A DNA stretch of 64,000 bases. It comes from Bathynomus jamesi. Taxonomy: Eukaryota; Arthropoda; Malacostraca; Isopoda; Cirolanidae. Below the pieces are notes generated by a model that was not told the origin of the DNA, searched no databases, and saw nothing but the letters and a program-made list of their open reading frames with translations. Location of the stretch: NCBI GenBank assembly GCA_023014485.1, contig JAJOZX010001732.1, positions 740,001-804,000 of the forward strand, in the 5' to 3' direction. The position numbers and the translations under genes were made by a program. Within the stretch, counting starts at the first letter, position 1, and every line of letters begins with the position of its first letter. Shown in pieces: positions 33,301 through 43,813 of the stretch.

Positions 33301-34260
33301 CAGCTCACAATTTATGGGAACTGACATTTCTTGTTTTGATAGTCTAGGAATGACCTTCGCACTGTCGTTTTCAAGTGATCTGGGCTGTGTTACAATAGCT
33401 GCAAGGTTGTGACAGTTTAATCTACAATTTTGGGAGTGAATAACTGCATCAAAGTTGTCAATTATAACTTGCACAAGACCAGCAAGTGCAGCATCATTCA
33501 AACCCGACCACACAGCATCTCTTGCTGCAACAACAGCAGCTGAGCGCATAAAACGCCGCACTTCATCATAAGAACAAGTTACATTGTACTTGTACAACTC
33601 TTTAATGATTTGCTTATGGTCACCTATGAGAACACCCAGTGCTATTTGGAGTGGAGTAGGCTGATTTGTAACAACACTTGCTACAATGTTTCCAACCATT
33701 ATGGATTGCAGGGAGTCAGAGAATTTCGAACTTACACGAGTAAGCAATTGCATAAGAACATCACTCATACATTCGGAAGCAATATATTTGTCTATGTGAG
33801 TACGATAAGAAGTGAATTCTTCCTTGTTCTTTTTGCACTCACTCGCGATTTGCTTGCCCAGCTTCTTCACACACTCATCAATATCAACAGATTCCTCACA
33901 ATCTTTTGCAATATTCAGGTATGAGGCAGCATAGTTTTTGAAAACTAACAATGTAGCGATACCATCCCCAGGTAAGTCTACAATTTCGTCTTTGAAGTAA
34001 TCTTTAACTTTTACAATGAGCGACCTACGTGACAACTTCTCACCACCTAACACTTTGTAAAGCTTCTCTACTTCTATTGAATTCCATGGTTTCATTTTGT
34101 CCTTCGACAATTCTACACACAAAGCAATGAAGGGGCGGTCTTCAGGTTCAACCTTTGACTTATTCTGGCAAGCTCTCTCAACCTCAACATGAAAGGTAGA
34201 CAAACAATCTTTATGGTATCTCTGCTCATCATTTTTCAGTTTACACTTTTCGATCAACAC
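30313..34260 (-). CDS. Academ-type transposase with XPG/FEN-like nuclease and C-terminal Cys-rich domain
   Basis: A 1,315-codon frame without any stop. Residues 1-860 form a long, mostly helical region with conserved-looking blocks (HMDGLWNGVPTDQFLESTWM, near 660). Residues 865-1110 are an XPG/FEN-type nuclease: IMD (D875), FDRYYDFS (D916), HEEADVI (E1014, E1015, D1017), CDDTDVF (D1041, D1042, D1044), and GCDTV with GIGK (1100-1110) as the helix-hairpin-helix. Residues 1251-1287 hold a CXC-like cluster of about nine cysteines (RCGC...CRGSRCGC...CTMFCACGS). The frame starts at a non-ATG codon. The true N-terminus lies upstream, where a one-base frameshift near 34262 and a 2-kb insertion have broken the gene. 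The unbroken 4-kb frame means recent loss of function, or selection on a shorter product. Confidence 0.75.
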   Translation of the reverse strand: MLIEKCKLKNDEQRYHKDCLSTFHVEVERACQNKSKVEPEDRPFIALCVELSKDKMKPWNSIEVEKLYKVLGGEKLSRRSLIVKVKDYFKDEIVDLPGDGIATLLVFKNYAASYLNIAKDCEESVDIDECVKKLGKQIASECKKNKEEFTSYRTHIDKYIASECMSDVLMQLLTRVSSKFSDSLQSIMVGNIVASVVTNQPTPLQIALGVLIGDHKQIIKELYKYNVTCSYDEVRRFMRSAAVVAARDAVWSGLNDAALAGLVQVIIDNFDAVIHSQNCRLNCHNLAAIVTQPRSLENDSAKVIPRLSKQEMSVPINCELEVVPYTGPKKPPMPMEATCSFEPSEKLTRAAEVSLHRAEELDLEFFRRILFVAGTPEYNGFNTRHCREAGMMPAKKSAIKYMPLINMKPADHNTVNTAINNGIKVTRESNQSVLVITADQQIYKVIVDILFHTRSLLTDVVAILGGMHLVMDFIGAIGSLAAGSGLKEVLCGTFGSVDKMLEGKKYPQNARALRMLTEEALRPVFLKYGERINTMADLMQVLEELASASRTTRMWVDIIIKPTFLIMKYTRSTHEGDYALAIQTAENMLPYFFAAGHHNYSRYGLFFVRSMTWLPEEVLDAFMRGEGSMHHMDGLWNGVPTDQFLESTWMRRGKGPSGVIGNTQNPQVMATWVYSLNARVSLTADLLDMSEHLETFHLYHKEEAGGRIKHDGEDRQSLHDSLSKCMDPMDPESHPGGNLYNIQTGQLASPDANADRAVSIGKTQLAQYESSWPQGFYGTISKHVITFASKTKHIKVGAHLVMDQEAIYARVIGLLMSERELDLTHVFSTELAAYPPALFQPDGLMRTAAKSALKQNLGVETSSRTWGRPTVVIMDVSAVLWTVDWPASGTVATFIQTFKVWLPKHLSHASVVLAFDRYYDFSPKSSTRAMRSKSSRVHKLDLNTPLPTRDAVLTCTANKEQLNRLLCEQILADSEYLATVTQDHELVLAGWQTIPTSIVRGRSRAALELSSSHEEADVIITQHAIAQAEKDSDARISIICDDTDVFAMLTHFYEFKKLGCPMIMESPVRGRKSVDIRATVTQHKDIIPQILKLHALSGCDTVAAIHGIGKATAIATAKKGRKLDKLGSLDACFDHIEKEATAFIVACYGDKKSSSLTECRQRVWAQKTGKSGTAAPKLCSLPPTTEAFHQNVLRAHYTVANWLDALKCDPPPLDPVHYGWERDETNRVLIPKTVGEGVCLAPDEVLKLIRCGCESQSACRGSRCGCMGRGIPCTMFCACGSGLDCNNPLTQNANEEQTDDPDDPDTTMSFDICPQ

Positions 34261-34261
34261 A

Positions 34262-34360
34262 TCTTTGTAATTTGTTTTTTATCACCAAGCTTATCGGTCA
34301 TAAACCTAGATGCTGGAATGCGGTATTTCACCGGAACTTTGATGTCATATTTCTCGGGTA
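34262..34360 (-). pseudogene. Upstream part of the Academ-type gene between frameshift and nested element
   Basis: The minus strand reads LPEKYDIKVPVKYRIPASRF in a frame shifted by one base relative to the 1,315-codon frame. It is cut at 34361 by the target duplication of the nested element. The same frame resumes beyond that element at 36428. Confidence 0.65.
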
Positions 34361-34368
34361 ATATACAC

Positions 34369-34796
34369 TAGGGTGGATCGATTTTACATTTTTTTCGATT
34401 TCCATATTCTAATAGAGACAAACACTTGCGCATGCATGAGAAAATAGCCTCTGCAAAGTCTTAGCTTAATAGGTAATCATATTCTGCCCCCGGCAGAGCG
34501 ATGAAAATCATATTTTAGTAGACAAAAACGTATTTTTCTTATAATTTTTAAAATATTTCAATATGCATCAAAATTATTCCTAATAACTATAAAGTCGATG
34601 AAAAAGACCTCATATGATCGTTTTTCCAAGCGCGTTGTCCTACGTTAATATCTTTTGCCCCCGGCAACAACGTCAAATGTTGAAAAAATAGGTAATTTAT
34701 ATACATATTTTCAGATCGGCTCTTTGTCTTAAATAATGCATTTATATATTTCCCATAGCATTTATATCGTTGCTTAGGCATGAAATAACACACACG
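34369..34796 (+). repeat. Left inverted repeat of the nested element
   Basis: Pairs with 36001-36427. Contains two GCCCCCGGCA motifs (CTGCCGGGGGCAGAAG in the partner) and CAACGCGCTTGGAAAAACG in inverse. Divergence is only a few percent by eye, so the insertion is young. Confidence 0.9.
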
Positions 34797-35020
34797 CAAA
34801 ATTTTATGACTCTACAGTAATATCTTCTGTCCCCGAGAAAAGTCTAAATGTGTATTATAATTACGTTAATGCGATGTTATAAGTACGATAAGTACTAAGT
34901 ACAGCTCCTCGCTTGCTAATTTTATAAAATTAGCAACCCAGAACTCACCACGAGGAGGTGGCTGTACGTCGAGTTCCACCCTATCCAGCCCAACCACCCT
35001 TCCTTTGGCTGCATGTCGAT

Positions 35021-35985
35021 TTACATACGGTAATCTTTCTTAGAATCAAATCGTGGAATTTTTGTTCGGGAGTGAAGACGGGAGCGGATGAATCCGTCCC
35101 TCTCTTCTATTCCACTTACACTGGCAGAGGCTTCGGTTACTAATTTGATGAGTCTCTCGACCGCTTGAGTATGACAAGCGAATAGTGGGATCAGTCCATC
35201 AGGCTGGTCTCCCGTCTCAACAAACTCTTTTATTCGGGTATCAGGTATTGTTTTTGTAACGGGGGGTTCGGTCACCTCAGCCGTTTGCCAGTTGATCATT
35301 TCGTAATAGTTTTGACTATCGTAGAGCAGCTCAGGCATGGCGAAGGCTCGAATTTCCCCCGCTAGTGTTTGTTTTGATCGTGCTTTTAATATTCTTCTCC
35401 ATCCCAATTCTCTTATGTGTTGCTCATCGGCATGTAGCATGGAGATCAAAATATTTTCTGGGTGAGCAAAGAAAGAATTTCTACGGAGGACTTTGTTGGC
35501 GATTGTCTTAGATCTTTGAGGCATGGTCTGAGAGAGACGCATCATTTCGAAAAAATGTTTTGCGCCCTCAGTGAAACTGGAGTTTTTCTTTATCTTAAAC
35601 CAAATTGGCGCGTAAACTGTCATAATGAATCGCACAATTTCGTTGAAGGTGCTGGAGGGTTCACTGGTTGAAACATAGAGGCGCAGAAATCTATTTGCTG
35701 TTGTCAGCCACCTGGAATGCGCCATCTTACCTGGATTTCGAGCCGCGAGAGCTGAAGAGCAGCTACCGCTCGACACTGCTCTGTAGATGCCTAACAAATA
35801 TTTCTGGTCAGTGCTCAACTCGGCATCATCTATGTCAATGTCGGGAGATGGAATGGCATCGAATTCTGTAATTGGAAGTTTTTCGCAGTCGTTCAGTTGT
35901 TTTCCAACTGGTCCAGTAAAGCCCATTGGCCCAGTTGTTTTGCCGTCCAAGTCTTGAATGAGGTGTCGCAGTGATAATTCATTAC
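35021..35985 (-). pseudogene. Transposase-like protein fragment of unknown family
   Basis: About 320 open codons with no stop. The frame continues upstream of the first possible start (reading LSLRHLIQDLDGKTTGP) to the inverted repeat at about 35990, so the N-terminus is missing. Notable segments are ARNPGKMAHSRWLTTANRFL, a VYAPIWFKIK helix, NSFFAHPENILISML, and CHTQAVERLIKLVTEASASV near the end with a basic RDGFIRSRL tail. A histidine-arginine-tryptophan block recalls hAT proteins, but no DDE triad can be assigned. Presumed C-terminal part of the element's transposase. Confidence 0.55.
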
Positions 35986-36000
35986 CGTGTAATAGGCATG

Positions 36001-36427
36001 TGTGTGTGTTATTTCATGCCTAAGCAACGATATAAATGCTATGGGAAATATATAAATGCATTATTTAAGACAAAGAGCCGATCTGAATATATGTATATAA
36101 ATTACCTATTTTTTCAACATTTGACGTTGTTGCCGGGGGCAAAAGATATTAACGTAGGACAACGCGCTTGGAAAAACGATCATATGAGGTCTTTTCATCG
36201 ACTTTATAGTTATTAGGAATAATTTTGATGCATATTGAAATATTTTAAAAATTATAAGAAAAATACGTTTTTGACTACTAAAATATGATTTTCATCGCTC
36301 TGCCGGGGGCAGAAGATGATTACCTATTAAGCTAAGATTTTGCAGAGGCTATTTTCTTATGCATGCGCAAGTTCTTGTCTCTATTAGAATATGGAAATCG
36401 AACAAAATGTAAAATCGATCCACCCTA
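36001..36427 (-). repeat. Right inverted repeat of the nested element
   Basis: Reverse complement of 34369-34796 with scattered single-base changes. Confidence 0.9.
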
Positions 36428-36786
36428 ATATACACTCACTGACTTTCAAACAAAAGAGACAATGTAGACTACGTAGTCTTTTTGGCTCCACTGTAGGGGG
36501 ATCACATTCTCCCTTTTTCATGAATGTTGATAAATTCCGCTTGGACACATAAGTGGAAACAGTTCTTGTGACAACAGAGGATTTTTGTTCTATCTTCCAA
36601 GAGAGGCTCTAGTCTCGCTCGACCATCTGGCTGCCCTCTGATGTCGCTGCTCTCTATGATTTTCTGAATCCTCCCACAATTTGAAAGACCTTTCTGAACT
36701 CCAGGAGAGCTTCGCAGGAAATCCTTGAAGAAACATTCGTCTGCAACTTTTGTAGAACCTGAAAAATAAGAATTTTGTTTATCCAT
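36428..36786 (-). pseudogene. N-terminal part of the Academ-type gene
   Basis: A 94-codon frame from 36786 includes EDRTKILCCHKNCFHLCVQA, a cysteine/histidine pattern suggesting a zinc-binding N-terminus. A second frame next to the duplication reads SLHCLFCLKVSEC and, across the nested element, connects in frame with the segment at 34262-34360. A frameshift separates the two. This shows the nested element landed inside coding sequence. Confidence 0.6.
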
Positions 36787-37041
36787 TCTTCAGAGTACAA
36801 ATCGCATTAAAATAATTTATCCTCAGCAAATGAAAATTAAACAATGCTCAACTGGTATATTCTCCATATTCAGCAGTCAAAAAACAATTTTGGAATCAGC
36901 ACAACCAAGACCTCATCAAACCACCAGGTGGGCAGCACCATCAGCAATAATCTCAACAACCTAAAAAAAATAAGAAGAATAATTAGACATATTGGAATTC
37001 ACCTTACCATGGGGAAAATAATCCCCGATTTCATTTTAAAT

Positions 37042-37464
37042 CCTATAGAACTACTCAGTCTCGCCCAAAACCATAAAAACGACAGGAAGATCACCAAAAT
37101 ATCTCCACGATTGCCCGGGATATGTGATATTCCTTATTTCGGGAGGCGTTTGACCTCCAATGACCTTAAGTATTGACGAATGTGGATCAGAACGACTCCC
37201 AAAGTATCTGCAACCCCTCCAGATCGACTCATCATCCTAAAAACCCCTAGAAATGACACCAAGATCATCAAAATCCATCAAGTATTGAACAGGATATGGG
37301 ATTTTTCAGTTTCGCCGGCCATATTGAAAAAGCCAAGCGGGGGTCAGGTGTACACCCGATGAATCCTTGAATGGAGTGGTATAAGCTTTCAAAATATGTA
37401 AAAATTTGCTTTATAACAAACAATGCAGGGTTCCAGTAAAATCAGGGTCTGTGCTGCCGGACTA
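37042..37464 (-). repeat. Right terminal inverted repeat of the Academ-type element
   Basis: Reverse complement of 29486-29917 with scattered mismatches and a ~19-bp deletion in the block matching GGCCGCCATTTTCCAAAAT. Confidence 0.9.
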
Positions 37465-37467
37465 CTT

Positions 37468-37749
37468 TGAGCAATCATCACTATAGAGATGTCAAACAAC
37501 TTTTCGTTTTTTGATAACGCGAGCGTTTCTACGCTAACCTCTAGTCAACTTCAACCCTAAGTTTAAATAAGTAATTTAATGTTCGCGTAACATGAAATTG
37601 ATCTTAAAATTATTTCGTTCATTCTTTCTACCATTTTTATTACAGTTTGATATTTACACAAACAAATTCTTGTCGTTTGCATGAGCAACGTTGTCTCTAG
37701 GTTAATTTATAACCAGTAATTAATTAACCTTATTACATTCCCCATATAA

Positions 37750-37786
<37 letters not shown>

Positions 37787-38309
37787 TGTGTGTGTGTGTG
37801 TATGTGATGTCATGCTATGAATTTTAAATAGCATTTGATCCGACAGAGTGGATCAATTTGAAAATTTTCTCCTCGGTTTCCTTCATGAGGGGTCCCCCTC
37901 CTCCTTAGGGTCCTTTATGAGGTTTTATAGTCTTTCATGAGAGATATTTGTAGGTTTAAAAAAAAAAAGAAGCAGAATGGATCAATTTGAGAATTTGGTC
38001 CTGGGTTCCTTCGGAAGACTTCACGGCCTTTTATGAGAGAAATTTAAAAAAAAAAAAAATATTCTCTGACGAGATATTGAGTTGAGTAGGAAAAAAATTG
38101 CATGGCTAATTTTACGCGCCGTTCTGGTGCGTTCCACTGTGTCCGGTTTCACGGGTCCCGTTAGTTTATCTTTCTGGAAGCGTTCGTGCAGAAGATGCAT
38201 TTCTGATGCATCAGGTTTCTGCTGATATATATATATATAATATATATTATATATATATATATATATATATTATATTTATATATATATATATTTATTATAT
38301 TTATATATA
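37468..38309. other. Gene-free spacer with microsatellites and a short tandem duplication
   Basis: Holds (TA)n(GT)n at 37754-37804, an imperfect ~110-bp tandem duplication (GGATCAATTTGA units starting near 37850 and 37979, each ending in an A-run), and interrupted (TA)n at 38226-38309. No coding frame seen. Confidence 0.6.
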
Positions 38310-38338
38310 TGTCGCGCATCGGTTGTGCGGGCCTTCAG
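38310..38338 (-). repeat. Extra partial copy of the LTR terminus
   Basis: TGTCGCGCATCGGTTGTGCG here repeats TGTCGCGCATACGTTGTGCG at 38339. The 3' LTR thus ends in a tandem duplication of its last ~27 bp, absent from the 5' LTR. Confidence 0.6.
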
Positions 38339-40379
38339 TGTCGCGCATACGTTGTGCGAGCCTCTGCCCGCTTGCGACTTTTTAGGGTTAATGCACTTTG
38401 GACAATCCAACGAAGGTGGTCCTTTGTTGGGTAAGCTCGGCCTTGGCCGAGAGTATCCGAGTATCAATATAAATAGTTCCTACCAAGTTTGTTTGTTTTT
38501 TCCCGAAGGGATGAATAGAAACACTTCACTTCAAAAATTGGAGTTTTAGTTCACTCATAAATTTTATTTCACAAATAATATATACAGGACGAGGCACTGA
38601 TAATCAGAAGTTTACAGGGGGAGAGGTTTTACCTCTTACAACAACAGCTCAAGCAGGAATTTACAGGGGTAGAGGTTCGACCCCATTTCTCAATAGTTAA
38701 GGTGGGAATTGAAAGCGAGGAGGCTTGTCCTCCTCGAGTAAGAGTTACGGCAGGAATTTAAAATGAGGAGGCTTGGCCTCCTTGGTCTAAGCCTCAGGCA
38801 GGAATTTAAAGTGAGGGGGGCTCGGCCTCCTCGGGTGAAGGTTCAGGCAGGAATTTAAGATGAGAGAGGAGCCACCTCTGGTAACAACGGGCCAGACAGG
38901 AATTTAAAAGGGGGCGAGGTGCAACCTCTGGTATCAAGACTCCAAGAGCTCAGGCAGGAATGATTTAATTTACAATACAAGAAATAAATAAGCCTCAATT
39001 TTGGGGGAATGCAGTCGAAGGTTAAGCTCCCACTTTAGCTGGAGAGCTAAAGAATTCTGACGTTAAGCATAATTTAAGCAAAAAGTTAACAAAAAAAGAT
39101 ACTAATTTTTGTAAGGTATACACTTTTGGGTGGCGACATAATGTCGGGGGACCGACATGTACAGAGTACATTAAGTACATAAATTACATTATATTACATA
39201 CATTAATTACCGTTAATTTCAATTTTAGCAATTTGTTAATTGACATATCTAATACTGAAGTAATCTGAATAGGTAACACAAGTTAAATAATGAAGGAGAG
39301 TTCTCCGTTGTTTTATAATTTACAGGGTATTAACAACAATGTTATATATTTATAGTTAACAGTGATTACGCCAAATTATGTCTAATATTATTAGAGGAAT
39401 GGTTGGTTATCATGATTTGAAAGTCTAATTAGCCAGCGATGAGGAAAGCGGAGAAAAGATATGGTGTACTTTTCATTTGAAAGTACACGGACATTAATGA
39501 TAACGTAAGACATAAGTAACGGAATTTGAATGACAATTAGGTAGAAGTAGTAAGTACAGATAATGAGAACGTGGGTAACTATGTAGAGATTAACCAGTAG
39601 CCTGGCAGGGAACAATATGGTATATTATAATAATATAACATCACATCTTAACGTTATAAATTGGTAGCAGAGGCAAGAGAGAAGAGTTCGAATTCAGAGG
39701 CTCGCTTTTGACGACGTAATCGGAATTCGAGCCTTCGTCTCAGCAATAATAGACAACTTGCGAGTGGTGAAATAATAAAAAGAAAAATAAACAAAAAAGA
39801 ATACATGTACGTATCATGATCGTCAATAGACATGTACGACTGCACACGGTAGTGTACACATATCATTCGTCACACAATAGGTTGTGTGCGTAATATAGAC
39901 ACGAGTAAACATAGACTGATAAGTTGATAGAGAATAACTAGACAATGGGTAATAGGTAATAAAATAGGTAATAGGTGATAAAATTATAAAGGACAACGGT
40001 CAAGAAGGAACATGGATGTATGAATGAGTATGGTTGCATAACATTTATATTGCGTAACACCAGACAGGACACAACATATAAATAATGACTTATAGATAGT
40101 AAGGCTTTTATTAGTATTAAAGAATGTACCATACATTGAATACTAAGGATAGCCTCTACTAAGCACGTGATCGAAACGTGAAGGAAACTAAGTTACTTTA
40201 TGACGTCAGAGTGACTTACTCTGTACGTACAGCATAAGTCATTATTTGGGAGAAATCAAAGGAGACGAATTAGAGAGGCACAGCTAAGGGGGGGACATTC
40301 GCTGTTTACAGCGAACTTCTAATGGCACAAACATGGATACTGTTCAACCATAGAAATGGTAAATCGCATGGTTGTGACA
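38339..40379 (-). repeat. 3' LTR
   Basis: Counterpart of 47287-49245. Units built on GCAGGAATTTAAA...GAGGAGGCTTG...CCTCC between 38610 and 38950 form an imperfect tandem array, each with an internal GAGG/CCTC hairpin. A partial repeat of the LTR end lies just outside, at 38310-38338. Confidence 0.9.
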
Positions 40380-40390
40380 CTGCTCTCCCT
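40380..40390 (-). promoter_or_regulatory. Candidate polypurine tract
   Basis: The minus strand reads AGGGAGAGCAG immediately before the 3' LTR, the expected place for plus-strand priming. Confidence 0.5.
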
Positions 40391-42460
40391 ATGAAAAAGG
40401 ATGTGGTGGAGTGGAAGTTTATTTACAATATATTAAAAAAAATGAAACAGTGACAATTTCGGGTTGGATTAATCAAGGCAATTTAGTGAGAAGAATGATA
40501 ATTATATTAATGAAATAATAAAAAAAAAGAAATCAAGGGAAAATTTTAAAATCACAGCAAATAAATTAACAAGGTTGAGGTCTGATTACTAGAATTGTAG
40601 TGGAAACTAGATCAACAAGGTATGATAAAGTCCGAAGTTGTCACCTTAAAAAAAACAATTATAAGTATGATTAATTGTGGCAATCATACTACATAAACAA
40701 TCTATAAACTAATGAACCATCTAAGTTATTTCTGGCATTTCGACATAATTATTTCAGTTAAAGTTCCAATTACAGGATTGAATCTAATTTAAGTAAAATT
40801 TTTAGTTTGTCCAACGTTATAGTAACAAGATTTACGGAACCGTGATAAATTCGGAAAGACTTCCAAGGTTAAGATAATTTTAGGGAAAAAGATACATACA
40901 TAGTAAATAATGGTTAAAAGGAAAATTCAAAATTTAAGGTTCAGGAATTTTCAATTCATCTGGTGACTACTTGAAATGGAGTTTAATCCATCAGTAATGA
41001 CAGAGATAAGAGTTTCCGAAGATATCATGATTATACAGTAAAAAACTAATCGTATTCACTATGGTAGATAAAAATTGAATTAAATTTTATTGGTGGACGA
41101 AGTCTTCAGCAGTGGGAGCACGGTTGCAGAATGTAAACTTATTTCAAGTCCGAATAAGTTGGTAAAAGATTAAAATTGATTTAAAGAAAAGTAAAATTAA
41201 TTTATTGAAAACATGAAAATTTATCTAGTTACCGTTTTAGATACTTAGATATTGTTATCCATTAAGAATATCCAGGGAGAAGGAAGATAGAATTACGTAA
41301 TAGACGATGTATAGACCTTGGGTCGTGTGTATTTGGCACAGAGTGCAAATGCTAGGTGGTTTACCCAAAAATGGGGAAAAGGAATTTATAGTTGAAGTTA
41401 TACGTGATTGCGTATACGTAGGAAAAAATATGGGTAATACGCGTGTCTAGCTGAGTGGGTATGTACAGTTGTGTGTAGAATATGAAAGTAATTGGTTCAT
41501 CCCGGGAAGAACTGAATCCTTAGTGGTCAATGGTAAATCATGAAATTTTGAAGAACGGATTAGCTTAGAGGTTGGTTAAAATTAACTTAATAAAACAACA
41601 GGCAAGATTATATATTGTAAGCAGCAATTAAGTTTAAATAAATTCAAATAATCCAGAGTAAACATCAATCAGTTAACTGCAATTAAATATACTTTATCGT
41701 GATAGCCAATGATTTTAGAATAAGATTTATATGATAAAAATAAGATATGCGTAGTGAATTTCCTTTCCACTAAGTACGCCAATGATTTCAAGAGTGTTTC
41801 AAGTGTGGGTAAGCGTAATTGGGTGAAAGTGTAATCAGTAGGAAAGTGAATTCAAATAGGTGTCGAAAGTAATAAAATTCAATCGGGATTATAGATTTTA
41901 CGTAATTAACTCAGTTGCACGTATGAAGGTAATTAAAATGAATACGCACTAAAAAGACTTTAAATTAGTTAAAGTACATTGAGCGGTATTGGGAACTGAA
42001 TTTAGGCACAGAATTCAATTCGATTAGTAACCTTCATAGCGTTATATTAGCAGTATCTCACCATTAATATTGACCAGAAGTATCAGTACAGCAATTGAAT
42101 TTTATTTGACGAGTTGAGGGGCATAGATAATAACAGGTTTTAGTGGAATTCATGGTAGGGCGCAGTTATGTAATTAGTAATATTGAATGGTGTAACAGAA
42201 TTATTAGAAGGGGAAAAGGAATGGCATCCTGGTATAGTGTGTCAAAATTGGCTATAATTTTGGTTGATACCTTAACAACCGATATAAGAACATCTTAATG
42301 ACAATTACTCAAGACTAATTTGAAAAAAAAAAATCAAAAATAAAAGTTGAAAATAGAACTCAATTATGAGCTATTCTGAACTGAACACTTATAGGTTATA
42401 AGTTCCGTATAATTAAGATTAATTTAAAAATTAAAACAAAAAAACTTAACCTAAATTGCG
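40391..42460. other. Non-coding internal region of the LTR element
   Basis: About 2 kb of AT-rich sequence where pol should be. No RT, RNase H or integrase motif and no long frame on either strand. Confidence 0.6.
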
Positions 42461-42614
42461 GGTATGTTCGGTCATACGGGTGAATTTCACGAACATACGA
42501 AGCCAGACAAATCAGCTGCATGGTTAGGTTGTCTTGCGATCGGGCATGTGGGTCATTCGGTTAAAGGTTTTCGCAACATGCCAGGAAGCAATGGACTGAC
42601 CATACGAGCCTTGC

Positions 42615-43666
42615 TCACTCAAGAGGAGGTGGTGTATCGGGATTAAGAAGAATGACTTTCACTGGTTTCAGAAAAGGATCCAGGAACAGCCAAAGAGAAA
42701 GATTTGCAAAGTAGAAGGCAAGAAGGGCGAAAACATGAATTCGCGGAAGAAAAATGAAAATGATCGATGGAACGATCATATTATGGTAGTGAGGAATATT
42801 CCGCGCTTGCCCTTCCGCGCGTACAACTTCCGACGGAGGAGTAGGTTCGGGTTCGCTCCCGGCACCTATGGGCTTAGCCTCGGAATTAGGTGTAAATTCC
42901 TCTACCTTTGAAAACAGAATCAAGTCATCTTCCTTAAATAGGGATTTAAGCGAAATGACCAAATCGGAACTTAAGGGAAATGAGTTTTCAAATTTATTTG
43001 GAATAGCCAGAACACTGGGAACTTCAAGTTCCGGCCTAACTGTCACTGAAGGAGGTGACTCGCTCTCGATGGAGTCACAGGGGTTTACTGTGAAGACATT
43101 CGAGTCTTCGTACTCAAAATTATCAAAAGTATGTTGGTTTTCTAGTTCTTCGTTCGTCGGAACTAGAACGGAACAATTGACAATTGATGAAGAATCTTCC
43201 CCATCTGGTAGCAGTTCCTTTTTATTTTGAACTGGTTCCAGGGAGTCCGTCGGGCTCTCTGAAACGAGTCTTTCACCCTCAGCTGAAAAGACCGAAGAAT
43301 AGGGGTGACAAACATACTCGAAAAGTGAGTTCTTTCCTCGAATTAGGCCTGCTTCTCTATCGGCCCAATAAAAATCGTGCGTAATAAGGAAATTCATCCC
43401 CAGGAGTAAGTCTCCATCCCAATTCAGTTCAGATACGACCACAAATGGGGTCAGATAAGGGACTGAATCAAACTCAATAGGAAGGATGATTTCTCCGGTA
43501 CTGTATTCTTCCCAGTCATCATCAATGCAGGACAAACGAGAATGCAAATCGAATTTTTCCGTAGCCACCTTGAGTAACTTCTCGCATACATCGTGGTTAA
43601 TGTAATTCGCCTGACAGCAGTTTCAACAAGAGCCAAAACTGCTTGGTTGTTAACAGAAGTTTTCAT
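42615..43666 (-). pseudogene. Retropepsin-like domain 2
   Basis: The frame at 43666-43451 gives NNQAVLALVETAVRRI, matching the retropepsin active-site strand, but the LVDTGA-type motif is LVETAV. After a frameshift, 43568-42615 supplies EIILPIEFDSV and LNWDGDLLLGMNFLITHDFY, the second half of the fold. A long acidic tail with a hydrophobic C-terminal stretch (FIFLPRIHVFALLAFYFA) follows. Catalytic residue loss means it is inactive. Confidence 0.6.
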
Positions 43667-43813
43667 GAAAATTTGTGAGCTCTCGTCATAAGCTCCATTT
43701 CAAAAGTCCAAGAAGGCGTCTCCGAAACATGTGAACATGCTTCGTCTGCATCAGCGATGGTTTCGCACGAGGTTGGGGTATTGGGAGGAAAACCAAAATT
43801 TGGAATATCGCAA

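Larger units (their letters stand above)
34369..36427 (-). mobile_element. DNA transposon of unresolved superfamily, inserted in the Academ-type gene
   Basis: Ends TAGGGTGGATCGATTTTAC at 34369 and its inverted form ending at 36427, with a perfect 8-bp duplication ATATACAC (34361-34368 and 36428-36435). Inverted repeats are about 427 bp each. The 1.2-kb interior encodes part of a protein on the minus strand. The tip and duplication length would fit hAT, but 427-bp inverted repeats are atypical for hAT and the ORF lacks a clear hAT signature. The coding frame runs directly into the right inverted repeat without a start, so this looks like an internal-deletion derivative. Confidence 0.85.
29486..37464 (-). 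mobile_element. Academ-type (AcademX) DNA transposon carrying a nested insertion
   Basis: The ends are TAGTCCGG at 29486 and CCGGACTA at 37464, each flanked by CTT (29483-29485 and 37465-37467), an apparent 3-bp duplication. Terminal inverted repeats of about 430 bp (29486-29917, 37042-37464) frame a minus-strand gene for a very long protein with an XPG/FEN-like nuclease domain and a cysteine-rich end. Academ transposons are known for 3-4 bp duplications and, in the AcademX group, for an XPG-type nuclease. Without the nested 2-kb element it is about 5.9 kb. The superfamily call rests on these features, not on a database match. Confidence 0.7.

Noticed and set aside
30338..33924. Numerous plus-strand frames opposite the Academ-type gene
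   Set aside because: Antisense shadows of a long open gene; none has a domain.
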